DNA from: Mycobacterium pseudokansasii
GTDB lineage: Bacteria; Actinomycetota; Actinomycetes; Mycobacteriales; Mycobacteriaceae
Length of the DNA: 64,000 bases
Assembly (NCBI RefSeq): GCF_900566075.1
Contig: NZ_UPHU01000001.1
Coordinates: 5,518,325 to 5,582,324 of the forward strand
Direction of reading: 5' to 3'
The position numbers and the translations under genes were made by a program. This document shows, piece after piece, positions 1 to 8,779 of this stretch. Within the stretch, counting starts at the first letter, position 1; each line of letters starts with the position of its first letter. A model generated the notes under the pieces. That model made no database searches, was not told the origin of the DNA, and saw nothing but the letters and a program-made list of their open reading frames with translations.

Positions 1-59
1 ACACTGCCGCGAACGCTGCCCGAGGCGGGCGCCGGAATTATCGAAAGGTCGGAATTCAC

Positions 60-1085
60 ATGAACATCGCCGGATCCGATGACCCCCACTTCGGACTTGT
101 CCTTGCGCTGACGGTCAACGGGCTGGCGGTCAGCAGATACCCCGATATGGTTACCGTCTCGCGAGCCGCAGAGCACTACGGATTCGACTCCATCTGGCTC
201 TGCGATCATTTCCTGACGGTCAGCCCGGACGACTACGTCAAAGACGCCGGCATCGCCGGCCAATCCAGTAAAACCCGCCAGGACGCACGGCCCACATCGC
301 TGCCCCTGCTGGAATGCTGGACGGCGTTGACGGCGCTGGCTCGCGATACCACCCGGCTGCGCCTGGGCACCAGTGTGCTGTGCAACTCGTATCGCCATCC
401 CTCGGTGCTGGCCAAAATGGCCGCCACTCTGGACGTGATCTCCGAGGGACGCCTCGATCTGGGGTTGGGCGCAGGCTGGTTTCAGCGCGAGTTCGAGGCC
501 TATGGCATTTCGTTTCCGCCGGTGGGCGAGCGAGTCTCCGCATTGGCCGAAGCCCTGGAGGTGATCCGGACGGTCTGGACCGAGCCGAACCCCACCTTTG
601 CCGGCAGGTTCTACACGCTGAACGGCGCGATCTGCGATCCGCCTCCCCTCCAACGGCCCCACCCACCGCTCTGGATCGGGGGCGAAGGAGACCGCGTGCA
701 CCGCATCGCGGCCAAGCTGGCGCAGGGTCTCAACGTGCGGTGGTGGTCGCCACAGCAGGTGGCCCGACGCCGGGAGTTCCTGGCACGGGCCTGCGAGTCG
801 GCCGGCCGTGACCCGGGCACACTGCAGCGGTCGGTGACCGTGCTGCTGGCACCGACCGATTCGGCGGCGGACGAAGCGCGAATTCGCTTGGAGTTCTCCT
901 CCATTCCCGAGTCCGGCCTCATCGTCGGGCACCCGGATCGCTGCGCGGAGCGCATCCGTGACTACCAGGATTGTGGGGTCACCCACTTCCTGTTCACGGT
1001 TCCGCGGGTGGTGGAGTCCGACCATCTGCACGTCATCGGTCGCGACATCATTCCGTTGCTCAAGTCCCGGGTCACGGCGTCATGA
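60..1085 (+). CDS. Luciferase-like (LLM class) F420/flavin-dependent oxidoreductase, Rv0791c-like
   Basis: A 341-residue protein with the bacterial luciferase-like TIM-barrel pattern. An N-terminal SIWLCDHF segment is followed by LRLGTSVL, then by the signature region around residues 125-145 (GRLDLGLGAGW) and RPHPPLWIGGEGD near residue 205. Such proteins transfer hydride using F420 or FMN; the substrate is unknown. The ATG at 60 has an AAAGG box about 10 bases upstream. The next gene overlaps it by 4 bases (ATGA), so the two are probably translated together, as in the Rv0791c-Rv0790c pair of M. tuberculosis. The family call is firm; the cofactor choice (F420 rather than FMN) is inference from mycobacterial relatives. 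Confidence 0.85.
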   Translation: MNIAGSDDPHFGLVLALTVNGLAVSRYPDMVTVSRAAEHYGFDSIWLCDHFLTVSPDDYVKDAGIAGQSSKTRQDARPTSLPLLECWTALTALARDTTRLRLGTSVLCNSYRHPSVLAKMAATLDVISEGRLDLGLGAGWFQREFEAYGISFPPVGERVSALAEALEVIRTVWTEPNPTFAGRFYTLNGAICDPPPLQRPHPPLWIGGEGDRVHRIAAKLAQGLNVRWWSPQQVARRREFLARACESAGRDPGTLQRSVTVLLAPTDSAADEARIRLEFSSIPESGLIVGHPDRCAERIRDYQDCGVTHFLFTVPRVVESDHLHVIGRDIIPLLKSRVTAS

Positions 1086-1807
1086 CTCGTGCCGGGGATC
1101 TGGACCCGTATCTGGCGCCGACCGACTACGTCGACGCCCGCCATCCGCTGGTCCGGGCGACGGCTGCAGCGCTGGTGCACGGTGCCACATCCGATGTCGA
1201 GCGGGTCGGACGCATCTATCACTACGTGCGTGATCTGCCCTATGACATCCTTGCCGCATTCCGCTACCTCGCCCGGGGCGAACACCGGGCCAGCGACGCA
1301 CTCCGGCACGGTGTCGCCTTCTGCATGGGAAAGGCGAGCATGTTCGTCGCCCTATGCCGAGCGGTGGGCGTGCCGGCCCGCGTCGCCTTCCAGACGTTGA
1401 GCTCCCCGGACAAGGAGTTTCTCTCCCCGGAGGTCCGTGCCCTGTGGGGAGGCAAATCCGGCAGGCCGTTGCCGTGGCACTCTCTCGGCGAGGCCTACCT
1501 GGGCAACCGATGGGTCAAGCTAGACGCCACCATCGACGCGACGACGGCGGCGCGGCTGGGCAAACCCTACCGGCGCGAGTTCGACGGCGTCACCGACATT
1601 CCGACGGTTGAGGGCCCCGTCCTGCAGGAAAACGGCAGCTACGCCGACTACCCGGGCGACGTCGCCCTATGGTACGCACTGGTGGCACGCGCGGTGCTGA
1701 ATGCCTTGGAGTCCAGCGACATTCACGCTCGAGTCGCCGACGACGACGAACTGTGGGCCGGCCCTCGCCGGGAGGCGGTGGCGCGCCGGCAAGGAGCCGG
1801 TCCCTGA
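1082..1807 (+). CDS. Transglutaminase-like superfamily protein, Rv0790c-like
   Basis: A 241-residue protein with a complete transglutaminase-like catalytic triad: Cys81 in VAFCMGKASMF, His133 in LPWHSLGEAYL and Asp148 in WVKLDATID. Such domains act as cysteine proteases, amidases or acyl-transfer enzymes; bacterial examples often act on peptides. No signal peptide is visible, so it is probably cytoplasmic. The ATG at 1082 overlaps the stop of the upstream oxidoreductase (ATGA), which fixes the start; a longer frame exists upstream but runs inside the previous gene. Length and position match Rv0790c of M. tuberculosis. The natural substrate is unknown. Confidence 0.8.
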   Translation: MTRAGDLDPYLAPTDYVDARHPLVRATAAALVHGATSDVERVGRIYHYVRDLPYDILAAFRYLARGEHRASDALRHGVAFCMGKASMFVALCRAVGVPARVAFQTLSSPDKEFLSPEVRALWGGKSGRPLPWHSLGEAYLGNRWVKLDATIDATTAARLGKPYRREFDGVTDIPTVEGPVLQENGSYADYPGDVALWYALVARAVLNALESSDIHARVADDDELWAGPRREAVARRQGAGP

Positions 1808-2186
1808 CCCGCACTCATCACACGTCAAGGGGTGATTGTCTAACCCGGTATTTATCGAACTAGTGCGCACCGCTGGCGTGGATTTCGGCTAGGGCTTGGG
1901 CGAGGTCGTCAGGGATGGAGTCGGCGGCGGCGATGGTGTGTTGTCCGGCTTGGATGGTGATGGTGCGGTAGCGTCGTACAGTTCGCACGAATTTCCTTAT
2001 GGTCCAAACGATTCGGTGCTCGATCCAGTGCGTGAGGGTACGCGACATCAACGACACCGGTTACGACGACTACCGCGAGGCAGGACTGGAAGTTGCAGCG
2101 CGCGAAATAGCCATGCTGAGCCCGAATGATCTGCCGGCTGGTCCCTTATCCCCCGGGTGACCCGCGCATCGCCGGCGTGGACTGGC
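1808..2186. other. Intergenic stretch, no supported gene
   Basis: About 380 bases between the transglutaminase-like gene and the TfuA remnant. The minus strand has an open frame of 65 codons (2057-1860). It starts with a basic, amphipathic segment rich in Arg and ends in an acidic-to-neutral helix-like tail. It has no clear ribosome binding site and I do not recognise it. It may be the 3' end of a lost gene, in keeping with the decayed neighbours to the right. Confidence 0.3.
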
Positions 2187-3480
2187 TCAGTCAGCTGAGG
2201 TGACTGGATGTGGACCGAGCGTGCCGACGTCAATGTTCGGTAACTGGTCGTCGGCGGCCGCTACAGCGAATAGGGAGGCGGCGGAATAGAAAGCGTCTTC
2301 GGTCATGAGGCCGCGCCGGGCCATTTCGATGCGATCCACCGGTCTACCCCATCGACTGCCGAAAAGGCGCTTGAGTTGGCTGGGATCAGGCCGGTTCAGA
2401 TTCAGATGTGGTCTTTGGCGGGCTAATTCGTCACGCTTGGCCAATGCAGCAGGCCACCGCGTTCCGCCACTCGGGCAGTCTCGGATCGTCGCGCAGCAGC
2501 TCGAGGAAATGCTGCACGGCCGGCGGTGACCGGGTGAAAAGCAGTGTGCGGGTGGTTATCCGTGCCGCGACTGCAATCTGGTCGTCGCCCAAGGCTTCAT
2601 ATTCCCCGGCGGTGAGCCAATGTTCACTCACCGATTTGGGAAAGCCGGTCTCGTCCACGACGCCGGTGGCCAAAGCATGGCGGTGCGCCACAAACTCCAG
2701 CGCACGTTGGTAGGTGCCGTACGTGACTTTCGGCTCCAATTCGGCGATAGCCTTCGCAGCGCGCTCACGTACGCTACCGAGATCCTCGGGGTGCATCAAT
2801 GTCCAGTACCACGCAGCGACTTGTTCCAATGCGGGCAGGTATACCCACCGGTCTGTCGCGCACACGCACAACAGGGATAGCACGTCCACGTCGAGGACGT
2901 CCACGACGGACTTGCCGCCGGTTGCGCCCGGTACGGCCACAGGTACCGGCGGTGCCCATCGCCGTTGCCACCGCTTAGATCAGATCGTGGGGCGCACCCC
3001 CGACTGAACCGCGTAATCCTGCGGCCCCCGGGCGATTTTCTTCAGCGCGAGGACCGCGTCAGCATGTTTGATGTCGACTCGCATCGACCTCAGCTGCCTT
3101 GCCAACTTTCGGCAGTCTGGGGCTCCGACGGCGCCGAGCAGGTGGTCCTAGGTGCGCATGGTGAATGGTGTACCGCGAGCCGTTTCGATGAGCTGGGTAG
3201 CTACCGACCTGGCCATCGCACCGGATTCGACTGCCACAGCGACGGTTTGACGGATATTGACCAGCGCATCAACAAAGACGGGGTAACCGTCTTCGGGATC
3301 TCCGTGCACCATGGCCACCTCGTCGTCTGCCTCCAACAGGCCATTTCGATAACTCTCGAAGACCCAGCCGTAGCCCTCCATACCAAGGGGATGCAGCTCG
3401 GCAGCGCGCAACGCCCCCATGCTGGAAGATCCAACAACCCGGATCCCGTCGGCGATCAGAGTCAAAGTGCCTTACCGTCG
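2187..3480 (-). pseudogene. Degraded TfuA-like gene (YcaO partner family)
   Basis: Read on the minus strand, 3465 to 3148 encodes the highly characteristic TfuA core: VVGSSSMGALRAAELHPLGM, then FESYRNG, DDEVAMVHG, GYP and ALVNIRQT. The same frame continues through a TAG at 3148-3150 into a segment containing MRVDIKHADAVLAL, also typical of TfuA. It then passes a TGA near 2977 and runs on to 2431, where a one-base shift leads into a last helical segment ending at 2187. The N-terminus is also shifted: PTVRHF in one frame joins LIADGIRVVG in another near 3466, and the first roughly 60 residues are missing. TfuA proteins assist YcaO enzymes that install thioamides in peptides or in methyl-CoM reductase. 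No YcaO gene is visible here. Two in-frame stops and two shifts make it a pseudogene. Confidence 0.75.
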
Positions 3481-3591
3481 GCTGGTGGGGTCCGCAGGCG
3501 AGCGGTACCCGCGCCGCTCAGCGAATTCTCAACTGATTCTTCGCAACCGCCATCCCTGATTCAAAGGATTTCCGCAGCAAGCCGCCTCAAC

Positions 3592-4083
3592 ATGGGCATC
3601 ATGACGTCGTCGCCGCTGGGTGAGCCACTGTCCACGAACTTGATCGAACGCTATCTGTGCAGCCGCGGAAAACGGTACTTCCGCGGCCGGCATGACGGTG
3701 AGTTCTTCTTCGTCGCAAACGCTTACCCGCGAAGATTGCACGTCCACCTGGAGATCTCGCTCGAGCATCCGGACGTGTTCACCATCCGGGTCACTCCCGC
3801 ATACTTTTTCCCCGCCGCGGACCGGGCCCAGCTGGTGCGGTTCGCAGACCTGTGGAACACCCGGAATCACGCATTGACCGCAATCATGCACGGGTCTTCC
3901 GATCCACAGCGCGTCGGCGTCACCGCCTGCAATTCCCAATGGATTCCAGGTCTCGTCCGGTTCAACGAGTTCGCAGATACCGTCGACCGCGCCTTGGACG
4001 CCGCGGTGGATCTGTTCGGCGAGTTGACCCCGGTTGCCGGGCTGCCCCAACCCACAGCGCCATTGCTGCTCGATGCCGGGTGA
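3592..4083 (+). CDS. YbjN-like (type III secretion chaperone fold) protein
   Basis: A 163-residue protein, or 160 residues if the in-frame ATG at 3601 is used. The order of segments resembles actinobacterial YbjN-domain proteins: LIERYLCSRGKRYFRG, a strand-rich middle (FFFVANAYPRRLHVHLEI) and a helix with FADLWNTRNHALTAIM. This fold is that of small chaperones and stress proteins; the role in mycobacteria is unknown. The reading frame is open far upstream to 2965, but that part is antisense to the TfuA remnant and is not coding. It sits on the strand and at the place expected for Rv0789c, but I cannot confirm that identity. Confidence 0.6.
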   Translation: MGIMTSSPLGEPLSTNLIERYLCSRGKRYFRGRHDGEFFFVANAYPRRLHVHLEISLEHPDVFTIRVTPAYFFPAADRAQLVRFADLWNTRNHALTAIMHGSSDPQRVGVTACNSQWIPGLVRFNEFADTVDRALDAAVDLFGELTPVAGLPQPTAPLLLDAG

Positions 4084-4160
4084 GGGCTCGCGGGTCGCTG
4101 GAACTTGTTAATTATGGCGATGATTCGTCCATCTTCGGTCGCCTCGCCCATGTTGCGCTG

Positions 4161-4700
4161 TTATCCACACCATGCGGCACCTGTCTTGGACTGGCCAGTC
4201 TGGTCCGCTTGCCATAGCCGCGCAGCACTACTTGCCTGCCCAGCCCCCCACATTGTCTGTTCGTAGGCGTCACCGGCCCGCGCGGTTTGGGCTGAAGCAA
4301 GGATGCCGTGGCTGCGATTTTGCCAATTCCACAGGCAAGCAGCGAAGTTGACTGGCTCGCCGATGACGGTTTGTTCGAATCGTGTGAGGTAAGCACCTGC
4401 GATGCCGGCCAGGACTATTCCGGCGGCAACGCCGATACCGGCCTGGCATTCGGGTACCTCGGCAGCGAGTCGGTGTGCAATGGCTCATGCGGTGGCCAGC
4501 GCGCCGGGTTCTGGTGAACAGACACGCGCCGGTGCGCCAAGAACCCACGGAATCGCGGTCGCCCAACGCGCCTGGACTTGGCGCGCTGGCGCTGCCGTCG
4601 GTCGCGTCGACGAAAAGGTCGCAGCTCTTGCCGATTTCAATATCCGACTCACGGCGTTGCCAATCGGCCGGTGACCATCGCACGGTGGATGGTGTGGTTA
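4161..4700 (-). pseudogene. Remnant of a class III adenylate cyclase
   Basis: On the minus strand one frame reads VLGAPARV, then SPEPGALATA, a TGA, and then AIAHRLAAEVPECQAGIGV, AAGIVLAGIAGAYL, RFEQTVIGEPVNFAACL and GILASAQTARAG before a TAA at 4161. This follows the C-terminal half of mycobacterial class III cyclase domains (GIGVSAGTVVAGNVGAE, RFEYTVIGDPVNEAARL, ILAS). The internal stop, the missing N-terminal half with the metal-binding Asp residues, and the Cys in place of the Arg expected after AA in AARL show that it is dead. A further hydrophobic stretch on the same strand (4888-4649) may be what is left of its membrane part. Confidence 0.6.
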
Positions 4701-4890
4701 GCGCCGCCAACCAACCACAGCGATGAGGTCGACCACCCGGTCAGCAGCACCGCGATCCATGTGGAGGCACAGAGATCGGGTTCCGGCATGAACACGACGT
4801 ATCCTGCAAGCCAAGGTTGTCGACCGATACGGAGCTGCCGGTGCAGCCACGGTCGCGAGTCAAAGTCGTTACGGGTATGGAGATGCATTG

Positions 4891-5685
4891 ATGTCGATAC
4901 GAAGGCGACAGCTGGTGGTGGCCGTCACGGCTGCCGTCGGATTAGCGGCATGCGACGTCTCGGGCAGGCCGCCCGACGATAAGCGGGTCCTACGAGTGGG
5001 AGCGGCTTTTCCTGATCCGCCCTTCAACGGCATGCCTACAGGTGGCGGTTTCGACATCGACCTGATGACCGAGATTGCCGGAGCCCTCGGCACTGAGGTC
5101 AGCTTCATTCGCTACGACGGCGCCGATTTCAACGGCATCTTCGGCGCGCTCAACAGCGGTGACTACGACTGCGTCGCAGCCGGAACCACCGTGACACCCG
5201 AACGTGAGAAGCAAGCGGCATTCGTTGCGCCATACCTGATCTCGGGGCAATCACTGGCCGTCGACACCGCCCGGCTGCCCAGCGTGCACTCCATTGACGA
5301 CCTGTCTGGACTGACAATCGGCGTCCAGCAGGGCAACACCAGCCAGCCAATCGCGAATCGCCTGGTCGCCGAAGGCCGAGCCGGCGCCGTACGGGTCTAC
5401 GACTACGGCGCTGTCCGTTCAGCGATAACCGACTTGACCACAGGCGGCTGCGACGCCTTCATGAAGCTGGCGCCGGTGCTGACCGAGTTGGTCAAGCCGG
5501 TGCAAGGCGTGGAGGTCGTCCAGCGCACGGGCATATCGGTAGAAAAGATCGCGATCGCGGTCCCTAAGACAGACCACGACCTTCTTGAGCGGATCACCGC
5601 CGCACAGGCCACGCTAGAGGCGAACGGCACCCTGCCACGACTCCGGCAGCGATGGCTCGGCAATCCCAATGCGTACCAAGCTTAG
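4891..5685 (+). CDS. Extracellular solute-binding lipoprotein, family 3 (amino-acid binding)
   Basis: A 264-residue protein. It starts with Arg-rich MSIRRRQ, a hydrophobic core and the lipobox LAAC, giving a lipidated Cys21. The mature part has the family 3 periplasmic-binding order: VLRVGAAFPDPPF, GFDIDLMTEIAGALG, GDYDCVAAGTTVTPER and LSGLTIGVQQGNT. It should capture an amino acid or similar small ligand at the outer face of the membrane for an ABC importer. No permease or ATPase gene is nearby, so it is an orphan in this window. The ATG at 4891 is preferred over the TTG directly before it. Neighbours on both sides are pseudogenes, so this gene may be an insertion relative to M. tuberculosis. 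Confidence 0.8.
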   Translation: MSIRRRQLVVAVTAAVGLAACDVSGRPPDDKRVLRVGAAFPDPPFNGMPTGGGFDIDLMTEIAGALGTEVSFIRYDGADFNGIFGALNSGDYDCVAAGTTVTPEREKQAAFVAPYLISGQSLAVDTARLPSVHSIDDLSGLTIGVQQGNTSQPIANRLVAEGRAGAVRVYDYGAVRSAITDLTTGGCDAFMKLAPVLTELVKPVQGVEVVQRTGISVEKIAIAVPKTDHDLLERITAAQATLEANGTLPRLRQRWLGNPNAYQA

Positions 5686-5877
5686 CGATGGCCACCGTAC
5701 CGGACGGCCAGGGCAAATCAGAAGCGCCGCCTTGCATTTGCTACCAGGGCCGGCTATCCGAACGCAACGTGTATAGCAGTGGCCGTACCACGACCATTGG
5801 AGACCACTGGACCAAGAACCGGAGTAGTGCTTATCGTCGCCTGAGCCGGGTAGTACGCCTGCGCTGACGCAAATCCG

Positions 5878-6442
5878 GTGGCGCGCTATCTCTTGCCCCG
5901 GGGCTTGACGCACGCGCCGCTTCGGGTGCAACCATTTGGGCAAACGGGTGCCGCCTGGCTTCTACAACTGCGGCCGCGTTGCCGAGACCGACCTCAGCGC
6001 GATGTCCACTCGGGCGTTCTCCGCGCTGGCGTCGAGGTCGCGGCCGCGCGGGCGACCCAATACCGCAGTGCGTGCTCGGTTTCGGCCGGCATGTGTCGTA
6101 TGACCGGCCTTGGCCGACGATCCGGGGATTGCGGTATTTGCAGCGGTGCCCGCACACCACATCCGGCACTGGAAAGACAGCGGTGCCACCGAGTTGGCCA
6201 ACCTGGTGCTGCTGTACCCGTATCGCCACCGTGGCGTCATGACCGGGGCGTCATCACCATCGCCGGACCCGCAGTCGATCTCACCGTCACCGACAACACC
6301 GGACGACCGCTGCGCGCAGGATCGCTCGCGCGTGCGCCCAACCTTCCCCCTGCCGTCGCGCCGTGCCCCGGGCCCACCGGCGAGCGCCCCGACTGGTGAT
6401 GGTACGAATCATTTCACCCCCCACCACCACCGACAACCAACC
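5878..6442 (+). pseudogene. 13E12 repeat family (DUF222/HNH) C-terminal remnant
   Basis: Shifting frames on the plus strand give the conserved tail of mycobacterial 13E12 proteins: VPAHHIRHWKDSGATELANL with VLLYPYRHRG, then ITIAGPAVDLTVTDNTGRP, NLPPAVAPCPGPTGERPDW, a TGA where Trp is expected, and YESFHPPPPPTTN. The HNH-type HHIRHW and LANLVLL motifs are still readable, but at least two frame changes and a stop are present. A second partial copy lies at 6634-6685. An intact but different member of the family is at 39269-40633. Confidence 0.65.
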
Positions 6443-6633
6443 AGGTTGGTCAGCAGCATCGTATCGAAGCTTAAACAGCTTGGCGCACCGAGAATTTCGC
6501 TTGTGTTACCCGCCGCTATCGGATCTTTGGTAATGAAGGCCGGCTAAACCAGGCCGCACCGGCGCCGACCCGATAACCAGGCCCTCATCAACATCCCGCA
6601 GACGTGCGCACCAACGTGAGTATGAGCCAAGTC

Positions 6634-6685
6634 GGGAATACCGCAGTGCGTGCCCGATTTCGGCCGACATGTGTCGCTTGACCGG
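6634..6685 (+). repeat. Partial direct repeat of the 13E12 remnant
   Basis: The roughly 50 bases here match 6056-6106 closely: both contain AATACCGCAGTGCGTGC, then TTTCGGCC(G/A)ACATGTGTCG-like sequence and TGACCGG, with only scattered differences. It marks a second, more eroded piece of a 13E12-type sequence. The rest of 6443-6745 shows no gene I can support. Confidence 0.55.
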
Positions 6686-6745
6686 AGCACTATGCACGAC
6701 AACAGGTTCGGGTGTCATGTGCGCGCCAACATCTCAGCGTCAGCG

Positions 6746-7420
6746 TCAGGCCACCAGCACCGCGTCCAGAACCGAATAGAACAGGCCCAGACCGTCGTCG
6801 GACGGACCGGTCAACGCCTCGATCGCGTGTTCGGGATGGGGCATCAACCCGACCACCCGACCGTTGGCCGAGCTGATGCCGGCAATGTCGCGCAGTGAGC
6901 CGTTGACGTTGTCGTGGTACCGAAACACCACCCGTCCCTCGCCTTCCAATTCGTCCAGCACCGCTTCGGGTGCCACATAACGGCCCTCGCCGGATTTCAG
7001 CGGCACCAGCACGTCGACGCCCGGTTCGAAACGCGATGTCCAGGCCGTCGACGTCGACGCGACCCGCAGCCACACGTCACGACAGACGAAATGCAAACCC
7101 ACATTGCGAGTGAGGGCGCCGGGCAGCAGCCCGGCCTCACAAAGCACCTGAAATCCGTTGCAAATACCCAGAACCGGCATACCGCCAGCGGCAGCGGCCA
7201 CCACTTCGCCCATCACCGGTGCGAAACTGGCGATCGCACCCGCGCGAAGATAATCGCCGTAGGAGAAGCCACCGGGAACCACGACCGCGTCGACTCCCTG
7301 GAGGTCGGCGTCCGCGTGCCAGAGACTCACCGCCTCGGCGCCCACCAGCCGTACCGCGCGCGCAGCGTCCACGTCGTCGAGCGTGCCCGGAAACGTGATA
7401 ACCCCGATGCGAGCTGTCAC
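6746..7420 (-). CDS. purQ: Phosphoribosylformylglycinamidine synthase subunit I (glutaminase)
   Basis: A 224-residue class I glutamine amidotransferase. The nucleophile is Cys87 in [12 protein letters not shown] and the His195/Glu197 pair lies in MPHPEHAIE. The oxyanion region reads [19 protein letters not shown]. It releases ammonia from glutamine for the PurL-catalysed conversion of FGAR to FGAM in purine synthesis, as a complex with PurS and PurL. Its ATG overlaps the stop of purS by 4 bases, so the two are coupled. purL is not in this window; in H37Rv it also lies away from purQS. Confidence 0.97.
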   Translation of the reverse strand: MTARIGVITFPGTLDDVDAARAVRLVGAEAVSLWHADADLQGVDAVVVPGGFSYGDYLRAGAIASFAPVMGEVVAAAAGGMPVLGICNGFQVLCEAGLLPGALTRNVGLHFVCRDVWLRVASTSTAWTSRFEPGVDVLVPLKSGEGRYVAPEAVLDELEGEGRVVFRYHDNVNGSLRDIAGISSANGRVVGLMPHPEHAIEALTGPSDDGLGLFYSVLDAVLVA

Positions 7421-7656
7421 TGCGGGTCCCGGCTGATCGTCCAGTCCTCGATTACCGTGTTCGCCAGCAGCGACTCGGCGATTTCGGCCAGCGTGGAGTC
7501 GTCGACGGAATCGTCGACCTCGAGCTCAAACCTCTTGCCCTGTCGCACATCCGAGATTCCGGCATGACCGAGCCGGCCCAACGCGCCAACGATTGCCTGA
7601 CCCTGCGGATCGAGAATCTCCGCCTTGGGCATGACATGCACGACCACCCGCGCCAC
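7417..7656 (-). CDS. purS: Phosphoribosylformylglycinamidine synthase subunit PurS
   Basis: A 79-residue protein of normal length for PurS, with the family pattern [40 protein letters not shown] and a C-terminal [10 protein letters not shown]. PurS bridges PurQ and PurL and helps channel ammonia. It lies 81 bases downstream of a QueD-like gene on the same strand and overlaps the purQ start, so the QueD pair and purSQ may be co-transcribed. Confidence 0.95.
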   Translation of the reverse strand: MARVVVHVMPKAEILDPQGQAIVGALGRLGHAGISDVRQGKRFELEVDDSVDDSTLAEIAESLLANTVIEDWTISRDPQ

Positions 7657-7737
7657 CGGCGCTCCTCCTCAGATCCGATTGCTCGGGCCCAACTCTACCG
7701 GCGGCAGCTGCCGCGCCGCGTCCCAGGCGCGCTGAGG

Positions 7738-8229
7738 CTATTCCCCGCAGTACGTGGCCTCGACCGTCTGCTCGCCGAGGACCTTCATTTCTTTGATTCG
7801 GAGCTGGTCGGCCAACCCCTTTTCCTGAATGACTGATTGCAGGCGATCGTAGAAGTGCCGTACCAGCGCTTCGAAGGTGGGCGAAAAGTCCACCGTGCAT
7901 AATTTGAGCCCGCCTTTGCGGGCCACCGCGGCGATGTCCTCGTACAGCGGGTCCTTCCTGTCCACCACGAACGCGTGGTCGACCTCGTCGAGGATCGGCC
8001 GGAAGGCATTCTCGAGTAGATCGGTGTCCAGGAGGAAGTATTGCTCGTCAAGACTGTCTCCGCTGAGGGTCACCGAGACAAAGATCGTATGTCCGTGCAG
8101 GTTGGCACATTTGTTGGCCACTAATTCGGGAGTGTAAAGCTCACTACCGCCTCTGCTGGTGCGCATGTCGTGGGTCCAGGTGCGGTGACCCATTTCCAGA
8201 CGGATGGTTTGTTTGATCGTATACGGCAT
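7738..8229 (-). CDS. QueD/6-pyruvoyl-tetrahydropterin synthase homologue, copy 1
   Basis: A 163-residue T-fold protein with all expected residues: zinc ligands His15, His45 and His47, catalytic Cys41 in the CxxxHGH motif (KCANLHGHTI), the Asp84-His85 pair (DEVDHAFVV) and Glu120 (FSPTFEAL). Family members act on dihydroneopterin triphosphate to make 6-carboxy- or 6-pyruvoyl-tetrahydropterin. It is longer than E. coli QueD (about 120 residues) because of an insertion (TSRGGSELYTPELVANK) before the Cys. It is a close paralogue of the copy at 10383. A GGGAG box precedes the ATG. No QueE, QueC or GTP cyclohydrolase gene is in the window, so the true substrate is open. Confidence 0.85.
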   Translation of the reverse strand: MPYTIKQTIRLEMGHRTWTHDMRTSRGGSELYTPELVANKCANLHGHTIFVSVTLSGDSLDEQYFLLDTDLLENAFRPILDEVDHAFVVDRKDPLYEDIAAVARKGGLKLCTVDFSPTFEALVRHFYDRLQSVIQEKGLADQLRIKEMKVLGEQTVEATYCGE

Positions 8230-8265
8230 GGCCTACTCCCTAGCTGTGATCGACGCACGACTTGA

Positions 8266-8706
8266 CTAATTGAGTCCGTAGCTGGCTTTGAGAGTCGACG
8301 CGCATTGGAGTTCCACCCGCCTCAAGACGCAGCCCGAAAGCCTGAGTTGGCTGTTCACCCTTTCATAGATGTGCTCGACGAGCCCCTCGATGGTGGGGTT
8401 GAAGTCGACCGTATACACCTTGTCCGCAACGTCCGCCAGCTCACAGACCTTGAGGAACTCGTCATATATCGGGTCTTGGTCCCAGATAATGAAGGAATGG
8501 TCTAGATCGCTTATTATCGGCTCGACTATGACGGCCAGCTCATTGGTATCGAAAACGGTCTTCATATCATCTAGCTGGTCGCCATATTCAAGGATCAGTC
8601 TTAGCTGCCAGGTATGGCCGTGGATGGTCTCTTCTTTTTTGTAGTTGAAGCCCAGAGACCGATGACCCGCATCGAACCTAAAAGTCTTCTCGATCGTATG
8701 GCCCAT
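8266..8706 (-). CDS. QueD/PTPS-like protein, copy 2, lacking the catalytic Cys
   Basis: A 146-residue member of the same family, quite divergent from the other two. The zinc ligands His15, His29 and His31 (ETIHGHTW) are kept, as are Asp69-His70 (SDLDHSF) and Glu107 (FNPTIEGL). The position of the catalytic Cys, four residues before HGH, is Glu25. That residue is needed for QueD and PTPS chemistry, so it may have a different activity or a structural role. The ATG has a good GGAGGT ribosome site. Copy 1 follows after 36 bases on the same strand, so the two probably form one transcript. Nearby codons are noticeably less GC-rich than the window average, which fits acquisition. Confidence 0.8.
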   Translation of the reverse strand: MGHTIEKTFRFDAGHRSLGFNYKKEETIHGHTWQLRLILEYGDQLDDMKTVFDTNELAVIVEPIISDLDHSFIIWDQDPIYDEFLKVCELADVADKVYTVDFNPTIEGLVEHIYERVNSQLRLSGCVLRRVELQCASTLKASYGLN

Positions 8707-8779
8707 GGTTCGACACCTCCGGAGGGCAAGCTAAGACGTAGCTAGGATTGTCGAGCTGTGAAACGACCTCCCGTCAGCG

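Noticed and set aside
60..1807. LLM oxidoreductase and transglutaminase-like genes as part of a TfuA/RiPP cluster
   Set aside because: They lie near the TfuA remnant, but the pair matches Rv0791c-Rv0790c of M. tuberculosis, where I know of no TfuA gene, so their nearness is better explained as conserved backbone.
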